Part shown: positions 5,787 to 13,747 of the stretch, piece by piece
How the letters are laid out: each line of letters begins with the position of its first letter
How positions within the stretch are numbered: position 1 is the first letter of the stretch
Source of the DNA: Gammaproteobacteria bacterium
Lineage (GTDB): Bacteria; Pseudomonadota; Gammaproteobacteria; Steroidobacterales; Woeseiaceae
DNA: 13,979 nucleotides
Assembly: GCA_029881015.1 (NCBI GenBank)
Contig: JAOUNK010000044.1
Coordinates: 1-13,979, forward strand
Direction: 5' to 3'
Notes under the pieces: model-generated
What the model was told of the DNA's origin: nothing
Database searches by the model: none
The model's input: the letters and a program-made list of their open reading frames with translations, nothing else
Made by a program: the position numbers and the translations under genes

Positions 5787-7874
5787 TTATGCGGCGTCAA
5801 CTTCCTTCATGGAAAGCCGGACGCGACCCTGGCGGTCTACTTCCAGGACCTTGACCCTGACTACATCGCCTTCTGCCAGCTTGTCGCTGACTTTCTCGAC
5901 GCGTTCGTTCGAAATCTGCGAGATGTGAACCAGCCCGTCTTTGCCCGGCAGGATCGTGACAAAGGCGCCGAAGTCCATGAGCCGCGCAACCTTGCCCTCA
6001 TAGATGCGACCAACCTCGACGTCAGCCGTGATCAGCTCGATACGGCGCAGCGCTTCCTTGCCGGAAGCCCCGTCAACCGACGCGATGCGAATCGTACCGT
6101 CGTTCTCGATATCGACGGAAGCGCCGGTTTCCTCGGTGATCGCACGAATGACCGCACCACCCTTACCGATGACGTCGCGAATCTTCTCGGGGTCGATCTT
6201 GATGGTCATGATCGTCGGGGCCCACTCGCTCATTTCTTCGCGAGGTGCAGCGAGGACCTTGTTCATCTCGCCCAGGATGTGCAAACGCGCATCGCGAGCC
6301 TGGTCGAGCGCCGTGCGCATGATCTCGCGCGTGATGCCCTGGATCTTGATGTCCATCTGCAACGCCGTGATGCCACTGTCCGTACCGGCAACCTTGAAGT
6401 CCATGTCGCCGAGGTGATCTTCGTCGCCCAGGATGTCGGTCAGCACAGCAAAATCGTCGCCTTCCTTGACGAGGCCCATCGCAACACCGGCTACCGGAGC
6501 CTTGACAGGCACGCCGGCATCCATGAGTGCCAGGCTCGTGCCGCAGACCGAAGCCATTGAGCTCGAACCGTTCGACTCGGTGATCTCCGAGACCACGCGA
6601 ATCACGTAACCGAATTCATCGAGGTTCGGCATCATGGCCTGGATACCGCGCTTGGCCAGCTTGCCGTGGCCGATCTCGCGGCGCTTCGGCGAACCGACAA
6701 AGCCCGTCTCGCCGACGCAGTACGGAGGGAAGTTGTAATGCAGCATGAACGGCTCTTTGCGCTCGCCTTCGATGGCGTCGATGATCTGCGCGTCACGGCC
6801 CGTACCCAGCGTCGTGACGACGATTGCCTGGGTCTCGCCACGCGTGAAAATGGCTGATCCGTGGGCACGCGGCAGCACGCCTACCTGCACATCGATCGGC
6901 CTTACGGTGCTCTTGTCGCGCCCGTCGATGCGCGGCTCACCCTTGATTACACGCCGGCGGACAATGTTCTTCTCGAGCTTGGAGGCAGCGTTCTTGACGT
7001 CTTCGGCAGACCAGCGAGCGTTCTCACCAGAGGCCAGTGCTTCAACCGCCGCGTCCTTGGCCGCACCTACAGCTGCCTGGCGTTCCTGCTTATCCGTGAT
7101 GCGGTAGGCATCAGCCAGCGCGCCCTCAACAGCGCCTGCAACAGCGGCTGCGAGTTCCTCGTCGGCATCCGGCGCTACCCAGTCCCACGCAGGCTTGCCG
7201 ACTTCGGCAGCCAGCTCGTTGATGGTGTCGATAGCGACCTGCATCTGCTCGTGACCGAACATCACGGCGCCAAGCATGACTTCTTCCGACAGGCCTTTGG
7301 CCTCGGACTCAACCATGAGGACAGCATCCTTGGTACCAGCCACCACCAGCTCGAGATCACCCTCCGCGATGGCGGAGACGCCCGGGTTCAGGACGTATTC
7401 CCCGTCCTTGTAACCGACCTTCGCGGCGGCAATCGGCCCTGCGAACGGCATGCCAGAGATAGCCAGTGCGGCAGAGGCACCGATCAGTGCAGGAATGTCC
7501 GGATCGACATCCGGATTCAGCGACATGACGGTCGCAATGACCTGTACCTCGTTGGTGAACCCTTTCGGGAACAGCGGCCGAACCGGACGATCGATCAGGC
7601 GGCAGGTTAGCGTCTCCTTCTCGGACGGGCGCCCTTCGCGCTTGAAGAAGCCGCCCGGGATCTTGCCCGCGGCGTAGGTCTTCTCCTGGTAGTTAACGGT
7701 CAGCGGGAAGAAGTCGCGACCGGGATCGGCGGTCTTCCTGCCAACTGCGGTGACCAGGACGGTCGTTTCGGCCATATCGACGATGACTGCACCGTCGGCC
7801 TGGCGGGCGACTGCGCCCGTATCAATGGTTACTACGTGTTCCCCGTATTGGAAACTTTTTCTTGTCGATTTCAC
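5787..7874 (-). CDS. pnp: Polyribonucleotide nucleotidyltransferase (PNPase)
   Basis: PNPase degrades RNA phosphorolytically from the 3' end, usually as a trimer and often bound to RNase E in the degradosome. The protein has 695 residues, close to the roughly 700 usual for the family. It contains a first RNase PH domain (FQYGEHVVTIDTG, then FFKREGRPSEKE near 77-87), an all-alpha linker, and a second catalytic RNase PH domain. ILGDEDHLGDMDF in the latter supplies Asp484 and Asp490, equal to E. coli Asp486 and Asp492. A KH domain with GKGG at 570-573 and an S1 domain at about 621-690 complete it. I chose the GTG at 7874 (VKSTRKSFQYGEH) because family members start here. The in-frame ATG at 7943 would add 23 non-conserved residues and would place translation through a leader hairpin. 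It follows rpsO with a 106-bp gap. Confidence 0.96.
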   Translation of the reverse strand: MKSTRKSFQYGEHVVTIDTGAVARQADGAVIVDMAETTVLVTAVGRKTADPGRDFFPLTVNYQEKTYAAGKIPGGFFKREGRPSEKETLTCRLIDRPVRPLFPKGFTNEVQVIATVMSLNPDVDPDIPALIGASAALAISGMPFAGPIAAAKVGYKDGEYVLNPGVSAIAEGDLELVVAGTKDAVLMVESEAKGLSEEVMLGAVMFGHEQMQVAIDTINELAAEVGKPAWDWVAPDADEELAAAVAGAVEGALADAYRITDKQERQAAVGAAKDAAVEALASGENARWSAEDVKNAASKLEKNIVRRRVIKGEPRIDGRDKSTVRPIDVQVGVLPRAHGSAIFTRGETQAIVVTTLGTGRDAQIIDAIEGERKEPFMLHYNFPPYCVGETGFVGSPKRREIGHGKLAKRGIQAMMPNLDEFGYVIRVVSEITESNGSSSMASVCGTSLALMDAGVPVKAPVAGVAMGLVKEGDDFAVLTDILGDEDHLGDMDFKVAGTDSGITALQMDIKIQGITREIMRTALDQARDARLHILGEMNKVLAAPREEMSEWAPTIMTIKIDPEKIRDVIGKGGAVIRAITEETGASVDIENDGTIRIASVDGASGKEALRRIELITADVEVGRIYEGKVARLMDFGAFVTILPGKDGLVHISQISNERVEKVSDKLAEGDVVRVKVLEVDRQGRVRLSMKEVDAA

Positions 7875-7911
7875 GATGATTTCTCTGATTGAATATTCTT
7901 GAGACAACAGC

Positions 7912-7950
7912 AACCGATGGCGTACCCGGCTAAGGGACGACACATCGGTT
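7912..7950 (-). promoter_or_regulatory. Leader hairpin between rpsO and pnp; candidate RNase III/PNPase autoregulation site
   Basis: AACCGATG and CATCGGTT (plus-strand arms 7912-7919 and 7943-7950) form a perfect 8-bp stem. Inside it ACG/CGT and CCC/GGG pairs (roughly 7923-7939) extend an irregular helix to a 6-nt loop. No T-run follows on the minus strand, so this is not an intrinsic terminator. In E. coli the rpsO-pnp gap holds a long stem cut by RNase III, after which PNPase represses its own mRNA. Position and shape suggest the same role here, which is inferred. Confidence 0.6.
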
Positions 7951-7980
7951 ACAGACTGCCTATTGGATTCGCTCGCTTGA

Positions 7981-8250
7981 TTAGCGGCGCAGACCGAGCT
8001 TCTTGATCAGCTCGCGGTAGCGGTCCTGATCCTTCGACTTCAGGTAATCAAGCAGCTTGCGGCGCTTGTTGACCATCTTCAGAAGGCCCTGACGGCTGTG
8101 GTGATCTTTCTTGTGCTCACCGAAGTGCTCGGTGAGTTCTGCAATTCTTTTCGACAGCAGTGCGACCTGAACTTCCGGGGAGCCCGTATCGGCTTCACCG
8201 CGTGCGTGTTCGGCAATAATGCCCTGCTTTGCTTCACTGGAAAGTGACAT
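7981..8250 (-). CDS. rpsO: 30S ribosomal protein S15
   Basis: S15 is a primary 16S rRNA-binding protein that organises the central domain of the 30S subunit with S6, S18 and S8. The 89-residue length is that of the family. Recognisable blocks are TGSPEVQVALLSKRI, LTEHF..HKKDHHSRQGLL and the C-terminal RRKLLDYLKSKD, which ends GLRR. The ATG at 8250 is preceded by GGAG at 8261-8264, 10 nt upstream. The gene lies between truB and pnp, as in other gammaproteobacteria. S15 represses its own mRNA in several bacteria; I could not identify the leader fold with confidence here. Confidence 0.98.
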   Translation of the reverse strand: MSLSSEAKQGIIAEHARGEADTGSPEVQVALLSKRIAELTEHFGEHKKDHHSRQGLLKMVNKRRKLLDYLKSKDQDRYRELIKKLGLRR

Positions 8251-8299
8251 TTCTCGATAACTCCAATTTCTCTATGTATGGCCCTTTTTTGAGCGCGGT

Positions 8300-8305
8300 A
8301 TTCTA
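8300..8305 (-). promoter_or_regulatory. Possible -10 box for an internal rpsO promoter
   Basis: On the minus strand TAGAAT (five of six matches to TATAAT) lies about 50 bp before the rpsO ATG in the 94-bp truB-rpsO gap. No good -35 element is found at 16-18 bp spacing. E. coli has an rpsO promoter in the same gap, which makes the position plausible, but the sequence support is weak. Confidence 0.3.
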
Positions 8306-8327
8306 GCGCCTAGGAGGACCTATTAAC

Positions 8328-8358
8328 ACCCCAAATTCTTAAATTTAAGGGGTTTTTT
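8328..8358. other. Hairpin overlapping the truB stop; terminator-like only on the plus strand
   Basis: ACCCC (8328-8332) pairs with GGGGT (8349-8353), and AAATT (8333-8337) pairs with AATTT (8342-8346) around loop CTTA, with a 2-nt AA bulge. Six T residues (8353-8358) follow on the plus strand. There it looks like a terminator facing into truB, so it would block antisense transcription. On the minus strand no T-run follows, so truB-rpsO readthrough is expected. The truB stop codon (8345-8347) is inside the stem. Confidence 0.5.
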
Positions 8359-9280
8359 CCTGTAATTGAAATACCCTGCGTGGCGCCAGCACTCCGTCGC
8401 CGGAGATCTCGCCCACGCCCAAAAACTGCTTGCCTGCCCCGTACACCCGGACAAGCCCTTTCTTACCGTCAGCGGCCACCTGTAACGCCTGGCCGCCACT
8501 GAACTTCAAGCCGTCGGCTGCGCCGACGTCAATCGCCTCCATGCTGACCAGCGCCTCATCCGGAGGCAACAAACCGGCCCTGAGCGCTTCCCTGTCCTGC
8601 TCCGCATCGGCCTCCACCGTCGCGAGGTCAATCATGTCGCTCGACTTGAAATCACCCACCGACTCGCGGTGCAGCCGCACCGTATGCGCGACCGTTCCGG
8701 CTCGCCTGGCGACATCTTCCACCAGTGTCCGAACATAGGTACCTTTCGAGCACGACACGCGAAAGACCAGGCGCGTCCCGGCGGCCTCCAGAAGCTCAAT
8801 CCTGTCGATCCGTATCGGTCGCGGCGCTCGTTCGACCGTCTCTCCCTGGCGAGCGAGCTCATACAGCCGTTTGCCGTCTTTCTTCAGCGCCGAATACATC
8901 GGTGGCACCTGCATGGACTCACCCACGAAGCCCTGCAAAATGTCGTTCCATTCCTCGAACGTGAGCTCCGGCACCTCTGCGGTTGCGATAACCTCGCCGC
9001 CATCCGCATCGCCGGTGCTCGTCGCTTCACCCAATCGAGCGGTCACGCGGTATGTCTTGTCCGCATCCAACAAATAGGCGCAGACCTTCGTCGCCTCGCC
9101 GAAACACAGTGGCAACATGCCGGTCGCTGACGGATCCAGGCTGCCGGTATGGCCGGCCTTCCTGGCATTCAACAGTCGCCGCACCGTCTGCAGCGCCCGG
9201 TTCGACGTCATCCCGGGCGGCTTGTTCAACAGCAGCAAGCCATCCACCGTGTCGTACCGGCGTCTTCCACCTCGTGCCAC
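8345..9280 (-). CDS. truB: tRNA pseudouridine(55) synthase TruB
   Basis: TruB isomerises U55 in the T-loop of nearly all tRNAs to pseudouridine and also helps tRNA fold. The protein has 311 residues (E. coli 314). The catalytic motif GHTGSLDPSATGMLPLCFGEATK begins at residue 43, with nucleophile Asp49. YRVTARLGEATSTGDADG, VPPMYSALKKDGKRLYELAR and SKGTYVRTLVEDV are further family blocks. The C-terminal 60 or so residues correspond to the PUA domain. The start is GTG at 9280 (VARGGRRRYDTVDGLLLLNKP), 5 bp after the rbfA stop, which suggests translational coupling. No better start lies before the conserved DGLLLLNKP block. Confidence 0.97.
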   Translation of the reverse strand: MARGGRRRYDTVDGLLLLNKPPGMTSNRALQTVRRLLNARKAGHTGSLDPSATGMLPLCFGEATKVCAYLLDADKTYRVTARLGEATSTGDADGGEVIATAEVPELTFEEWNDILQGFVGESMQVPPMYSALKKDGKRLYELARQGETVERAPRPIRIDRIELLEAAGTRLVFRVSCSKGTYVRTLVEDVARRAGTVAHTVRLHRESVGDFKSSDMIDLATVEADAEQDREALRAGLLPPDEALVSMEAIDVGAADGLKFSGGQALQVAADGKKGLVRVYGAGKQFLGVGEISGDGVLAPRRVFQLQEKTP

Positions 9281-9285
9281 GCCGG

Positions 9286-9648
9286 TTACCGCCCGGCGTC
9301 GGAGTTCAGGGCACCGTCGATCAGGTCGCTGATGCGCTGGCTTTCGGCCGCACTCGCATCGTGCTCGAACCGTAATTCAGGTACGTGGCGAACCTTGATC
9401 AATTGTCCCAGCTTTCCACGCAGGAACCCCGCCGCCTTCTCCAGGCCAGCCTGCACCGGTGCTGCGTCGGCATTCGGGTCAAGCATGCTGTAGTACACCC
9501 GCGCAACGCTCAGGTCGCGTGTCAGTTCCACGGCTGTCAGCGAAACGCCTTGCAGCCTCGGGTCCTTGGTCTCGAAGCGCAACAACTCACTGAGCGAGCG
9601 CAGCACCTGGTTACCCAGTCGCTGGTTTCTAGTAAATTCGCGTGGCAT
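9286..9648 (-). CDS. rbfA: 30S ribosome-binding factor RbfA
   Basis: RbfA is a small KH-like protein that binds immature 30S subunits and supports 16S 5'-end maturation, notably in the cold. The 120 residues match the family length. The signature N-terminus is REFTRNQRLGNQVLRSLSELL, followed by DPRLQGVSLTAVELTRDLSVARVYYS and the C-terminal block LRFEHDASAAESQRI. The gene starts with ATG 18 bp after the infB stop and ends 5 bp before truB, which fits one polycistronic message. No strong Shine-Dalgarno sequence is seen. Confidence 0.97.
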   Translation of the reverse strand: MPREFTRNQRLGNQVLRSLSELLRFETKDPRLQGVSLTAVELTRDLSVARVYYSMLDPNADAAPVQAGLEKAAGFLRGKLGQLIKVRHVPELRFEHDASAAESQRISDLIDGALNSDAGR

Positions 9649-9666
9649 GGCTTAATCCGTCGCCCC

Positions 9667-12192
9667 CTAGTCGAGCGTACGAGCAACCTCAATGCGTTCG
9701 AAGCACTCAATCTGGTCGCCGACCTTCACGTCGTTGTAGTTCTTGACGCCGATACCGCACTCGGTACCCGCGCGAACCTCGTTGACGTCGTCCTTGAAGC
9801 GGCGCAGCGACTCGAGTTCGCCCTCGTAGATGACCACATTGTCGCGCAGGACGCGAATCGGATTCGAGCGTTTCACGTAGCCTTCGCTCACGATGCAACC
9901 TGCGATATCACCGAGTTTCGGCGAAGTGAAGACTTCCTTAACCTCGGCTAGACCAACGTGCTGCTCGCGAACTTCAGGTGCCAGCAGGCCGGTGAGCGCC
10001 TGTTTCACGTCGTCGATTGCTTCGTAGATGATGCTGTAGTAGCGGACATCCACGCCGGATTCCTTGATCGCGGTACGTGCCGTAGCATCGGCGCGAACAT
10101 TGAAGCCAATGATGAATGCGTCGGACGCAGCGGCAAGGTTCACGTCCGTTTCCGTGATTCCACCGACACTCGAACCGAGCACCTTCACTTTGACCTCGTC
10201 GTTCGACAACTTCGTCAACGAGTCACGCAGTGCTTCGGCGCTACCGTGTACATCCGACTTGATAATAACCGGAACCGTCGACAACTGGCCTTCGCGCATC
10301 TGGCTGAACATGTCGTCGAGCTTGGACGCCTGCTGTTGAGCGAGTTTCGCTTCGCGTGTCTTGGTCTGGCGGAACTCGGCGACCTCACGGGCCTTGCGCT
10401 CGTTCTTGACGACCAGGAAGTCATCGCCCGCGCTCGGCGTCTTCGACAGGCCCAGTACAACGGCAGGAGAAGAAGGACCCGCCTCTTTGATCGAGCTGCC
10501 GGTCTCGTCGAACATGTTGCGAACGCGGCCGTACTCCTCACCGGCGATGATCATGTCGCCCTGTTGCAGCGTGCCGGACTGGACCAGCAGCGTGGCCACC
10601 GCGCCGCGACCCTTCTCGAGACTGGCTTCGATGACCAGGCCCTGTCCCGGCCCTTCGGCTACGGCCTTGAGATCCATAACCTCGGCCTGCAGCAGAATGG
10701 CGTCAAGCAATTGATCGACACCTTCGCCAGTATGCGCGGAAACGTTGACGAACTGCTGCTCGCCGCCCCACTCCTCCGGGATGATCTCATGATGCGAGAG
10801 TTCGTTCTTTACACGCTCGGGGTCCGCGTTTTCACGGTCGATCTTGTTGATGGCGACCACGAGCGGCACGCCCGCTGCTTTCGAGTGCTGTATGGCCTCG
10901 ATCGTCTGTGGCATTACGCCGTCGTCGGCTGCCACCACGAGAATGACGATATCGGTCGCCTGGGCGCCGCGTGCGCGCATGGCCGTGAACGCGGCGTGTC
11001 CCGGGGTATCCAGGAACGTGATCTTTCCCTTGTCGGTCTTGACCGAGTACGCGCCGATGTGCTGTGTGATACCGCCGGCTTCGCCTGCCGCTACCTTGGT
11101 GTGACGAATGTAGTCGAGCAGCGACGTTTTACCGTGATCGACATGCCCCATGATCGTGACCACCGGAGCGCGCGGCACGGGCTCGCCGCCGGTCTGCACC
11201 TCGTCGGCCAGCAGTTGCTCATCGATGTCGGATGACGAGATCGGCTTGGCGATGTGGCCCAGTTCCTCAACGACCAGCGTCGCGGTGTCCTGATCGATGA
11301 CCTGGTTGATCGTCACCATGGCGCCCATGTTGAACAAGACCTTGACGACTTCGTTGCCCTTGGTCGCGAGACGCTTGGCCAGCTCGGCAACCGAAATGCT
11401 CTCGGGAATTTCGACTTCGTGGACAACCGGGGCCGTTGGGCGCTCGAAGCCATGCTGCGAGTCGCCACCCATCGATACCGACCGGCGCCGCATTGGTGCC
11501 TTGCGCTTGCGCCGCCCGCTCTTGTCGCCGGCAACATGCAATTCTTTCCGGCCATAGCGCGTTTCGCCATGCCTGGGTTTGGCCTTTTCCTTGTCCTTGC
11601 TGCGGCGCGCGCGAGCATCCGCCTCGGCTTTCTCGAGCCGGGTCTTCTCTTCGGCAGCGTCGACCGCTGCTTGTTCCGCGGCCTTCCGTGCCTTTTCCGC
11701 GGCGTTCTGGCGAGCTTGCTGCTCCTTTTCCTGGGCTTCCTGCGCCGCCTTGACGGCCGCTTCCTTCGCTGCTTTGACGCGCTCGGCTTCGCGCGCCTCC
11801 GCTGCGATTCGCTCTTCTTCCGCGCGACGCTCGGCGTCCAGCGCTTCCTGCTCTTCCTGGGCCTGTTTTTCGAGGACGTCACGCTTGATATACGTGCGTT
11901 TGCGGCGAACTTCGACATTCACCGTGCGCGAACGACCCTGGCTGCCCGACAGCCTCAGCTCAGACTGGGACTTGCGCTTCAGCGTAATCTTGCGCGGCGC
12001 CGCGGCCGTCGCCGGCGTGTCATCCTGGCCATGGCTGCGACGCAGGTGCGTCAGCAATTCGAGCTTTGCGTCATCGCTGATCTTGTCGTCAGAACTACTC
12101 ACCTTGATGCCCGCTTCGTCGAGCTGCGTCAGCAGTTTCTCGACCGGCACTTTCAGTACTTCAGCAAATTGTGCAACTGTCACATCAGCCAT
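9667..12192 (-). CDS. infB: Translation initiation factor IF-2
   Basis: IF2 is the GTPase that brings fMet-tRNA to the 30S subunit and promotes subunit joining. The protein has 841 residues. An IF2-N domain occupies residues 1-55 (VTVAQFAEVLKVPVEKLL). A charged Ala/Glu/Lys/Arg helix lies at about 105-205 and a basic linker at 205-240. A second IF2-N-type domain (ISVAELAKRLATKGNEVVK) lies at about 264-312. The GTPase domain shows GHVDHGKT at 349-356, GGITQHIG at 373-380, DTPGH at 395-399, NKID at 449-452 and SAHTGEG from 485. Domains II, III and the fMet-binding domain IV follow and are complete. The ATG at 12192 is preceded by GGAG 8 nt upstream. The gene lies 24 bp after nusA and 18 bp before rbfA. 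Confidence 0.98.
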   Translation of the reverse strand: MADVTVAQFAEVLKVPVEKLLTQLDEAGIKVSSSDDKISDDAKLELLTHLRRSHGQDDTPATAAAPRKITLKRKSQSELRLSGSQGRSRTVNVEVRRKRTYIKRDVLEKQAQEEQEALDAERRAEEERIAAEAREAERVKAAKEAAVKAAQEAQEKEQQARQNAAEKARKAAEQAAVDAAEEKTRLEKAEADARARRSKDKEKAKPRHGETRYGRKELHVAGDKSGRRKRKAPMRRRSVSMGGDSQHGFERPTAPVVHEVEIPESISVAELAKRLATKGNEVVKVLFNMGAMVTINQVIDQDTATLVVEELGHIAKPISSSDIDEQLLADEVQTGGEPVPRAPVVTIMGHVDHGKTSLLDYIRHTKVAAGEAGGITQHIGAYSVKTDKGKITFLDTPGHAAFTAMRARGAQATDIVILVVAADDGVMPQTIEAIQHSKAAGVPLVVAINKIDRENADPERVKNELSHHEIIPEEWGGEQQFVNVSAHTGEGVDQLLDAILLQAEVMDLKAVAEGPGQGLVIEASLEKGRGAVATLLVQSGTLQQGDMIIAGEEYGRVRNMFDETGSSIKEAGPSSPAVVLGLSKTPSAGDDFLVVKNERKAREVAEFRQTKTREAKLAQQQASKLDDMFSQMREGQLSTVPVIIKSDVHGSAEALRDSLTKLSNDEVKVKVLGSSVGGITETDVNLAAASDAFIIGFNVRADATARTAIKESGVDVRYYSIIYEAIDDVKQALTGLLAPEVREQHVGLAEVKEVFTSPKLGDIAGCIVSEGYVKRSNPIRVLRDNVVIYEGELESLRRFKDDVNEVRAGTECGIGVKNYNDVKVGDQIECFERIEVARTLD

Positions 12193-12216
12193 ACATTAAC
12201 TCCGCTTTCCCGGCTT

Positions 12217-13719
12217 TTACGCCTGCTGCTCTTCCTCGAACCAGTGCGCGCGCGCCTTCATGATCAAGGCCGCCGCGACGTCTTCGTCCATCTCACTGAT
12301 TTCAAGGAGATCGTCCGTTGCCAGTTCCGCGAGATCCTCGCGCGTGACAACGCCGTTACTCGCCAGCGTAAACGCAAGCCCCTTGTCCATACCCTCAAGA
12401 CTCAACAGGTCTTCGGCAGGCTCGACTTCGTCGATCTTCTCTTCTTGTACGATGGCCTGCGTGAGGAGTACGTCGCGCGCACGACTCCGCAGCTCTTCGA
12501 CGATGTCCTCGTCGAATTCCTCGATCGCGACAAGCTCTGCGGTCGGCACGTAGGCGACTTCTTCAATAGTCGAGAAGCCTTCCTGTACCAGGATCAAGGC
12601 CACTTCTTCGTCGACATCGAGTTGTTTCGAGAACAAGGCGATGAGCTCTTTCATCTCCGTCTCGCTCTTCTCTTCGGCATCTGCCGCCGTCATGACGTTC
12701 AGCTCCCAGCCCGAGAGTTCGCTCGCGAGGCGAATGTTCTGACCGCCGCGACCAATGGCCTGCGACAGCTTGTCCTCTTCAACGGCGATATCCATGCTGT
12801 GCTTGTCCTCGTCGACGACAATCGACACGACTTCTGCCGGAGACATGGCATTCACGACAAACTGCGCCGCATTGTCATCCCAGAGAATAATGTCTACGCG
12901 TTCGCCGGCCAGTTCGTTGGAAACGGCCTGCACACGTGAACCGCGCATGCCCACACAGGCACCGACTGCGTCGATGCGGCTGTCGTTGCTGCGCACGGCA
13001 ATCTTCGCGCGCAGGCCCGGATCGCGAGCCGCGGCCAGGATGTCGATGAGTCCCTGACCCACCTCCGGCACCTCAATCTTGAAGAGTTCGATCAAAAACT
13101 GCGGTGACGTACGCGTCATGAACAGTTGCGGGCCACGTGGCTCCGAACGTACCTCGGTCAGCAGCGCCTTGATACGATCCTGCGGACGAACCGGCTCGCG
13201 CGGCACCATGTGCTCGCGCGGCACAAAGCCCTCGGCATTACCGCCAAGATCGATGTAAACGCCATTGCGATCGACGCGCTTGACCAGGCCGGAGAGCATC
13301 TCGCCCTCGCGTTCCTTGTATTCCTCGACGACCTGCTCGCGCTCGGCCTCGCGTACCTTCTGGACAATGACCTGCTTGGCGGTCTGGGCCGCGATACGCC
13401 CGAATTCCACCGATTCCATCGGCACCTCGACGTATTCACCCGGCTTGGCATTTTCGTCAATGTCGACGGCGTCGATCATGCGCAATTCGCGATCCGGCTC
13501 TTCCAGTTCGGTGGATTCGTCCTCGAACACCAGCCAGCGGCGCCACGTGTCATAGTCGCCCGTCTCGCGGTTGATCGCGACGCGAACATCGATGTCCTCG
13601 CCGTGCTTCTTCCGCGTTGCCGATGCCAGTGCGGCCTCGATTGCCTCGAATATGATGTCTTTTTCAACGCCTTTCTCGTTCGAGACAGCGTCGACGACCA
13701 TCAAGATCTCTTTGCTCAT
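12217..13719 (-). CDS. nusA: Transcription termination/antitermination protein NusA
   Basis: NusA binds RNA polymerase and nascent RNA. It promotes pausing and hairpin termination and takes part in rRNA and lambda-type antitermination. The protein has 500 residues (E. coli 495). The polymerase-binding N-terminal domain covers about 1-125. The S1 domain is at about 137-200 (SGLVKRVDRNGVYIDLGGNAEG). KH1 carries GMRG at 257-260, and KH2 carries GRGG at 323-326. Two acidic C-terminal AR repeats lie at about 360-420 and 435-490, the arrangement typical of gammaproteobacteria; AR2 contacts the alpha-subunit C-terminal domain. The ATG at 13719 has GGAG and AGGA upstream within the 28-bp gap after rimP. 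In E. coli this operon is autoregulated by NusA. Confidence 0.98.
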   Translation of the reverse strand: MSKEILMVVDAVSNEKGVEKDIIFEAIEAALASATRKKHGEDIDVRVAINRETGDYDTWRRWLVFEDESTELEEPDRELRMIDAVDIDENAKPGEYVEVPMESVEFGRIAAQTAKQVIVQKVREAEREQVVEEYKEREGEMLSGLVKRVDRNGVYIDLGGNAEGFVPREHMVPREPVRPQDRIKALLTEVRSEPRGPQLFMTRTSPQFLIELFKIEVPEVGQGLIDILAAARDPGLRAKIAVRSNDSRIDAVGACVGMRGSRVQAVSNELAGERVDIILWDDNAAQFVVNAMSPAEVVSIVVDEDKHSMDIAVEEDKLSQAIGRGGQNIRLASELSGWELNVMTAADAEEKSETEMKELIALFSKQLDVDEEVALILVQEGFSTIEEVAYVPTAELVAIEEFDEDIVEELRSRARDVLLTQAIVQEEKIDEVEPAEDLLSLEGMDKGLAFTLASNGVVTREDLAELATDDLLEISEMDEDVAAALIMKARAHWFEEEQQA

Positions 13720-13747
13720 TTCCTAAAACTCCACAATCCCCGGGGCT

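Noticed and set aside
5616..6560. 314-codon plus-strand open frame overlapping the yheT end and pnp
   Set aside because: It runs through a strong bidirectional terminator and then antisense to pnp, without any family signature.
7875..7943. Upstream ATG start for pnp at 7943
   Set aside because: The 23 extra residues are not typical of PNPase, the start lies in the leader stem, and GTG 7874 aligns with known N-termini.
9958..11235. 425-codon plus-strand open frame inside infB
   Set aside because: It is fully antisense to the conserved IF2 GTPase and C-terminal domains and has no motifs; it is a shadow of codon bias.
11254..12939. 561-codon plus-strand open frame across infB and nusA
   Set aside because: It is antisense to two fully conserved genes and spans their junction. 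Its Arg/Leu/Phe-rich product has no recognisable motif. Long antisense frames are expected opposite GC-biased genes.
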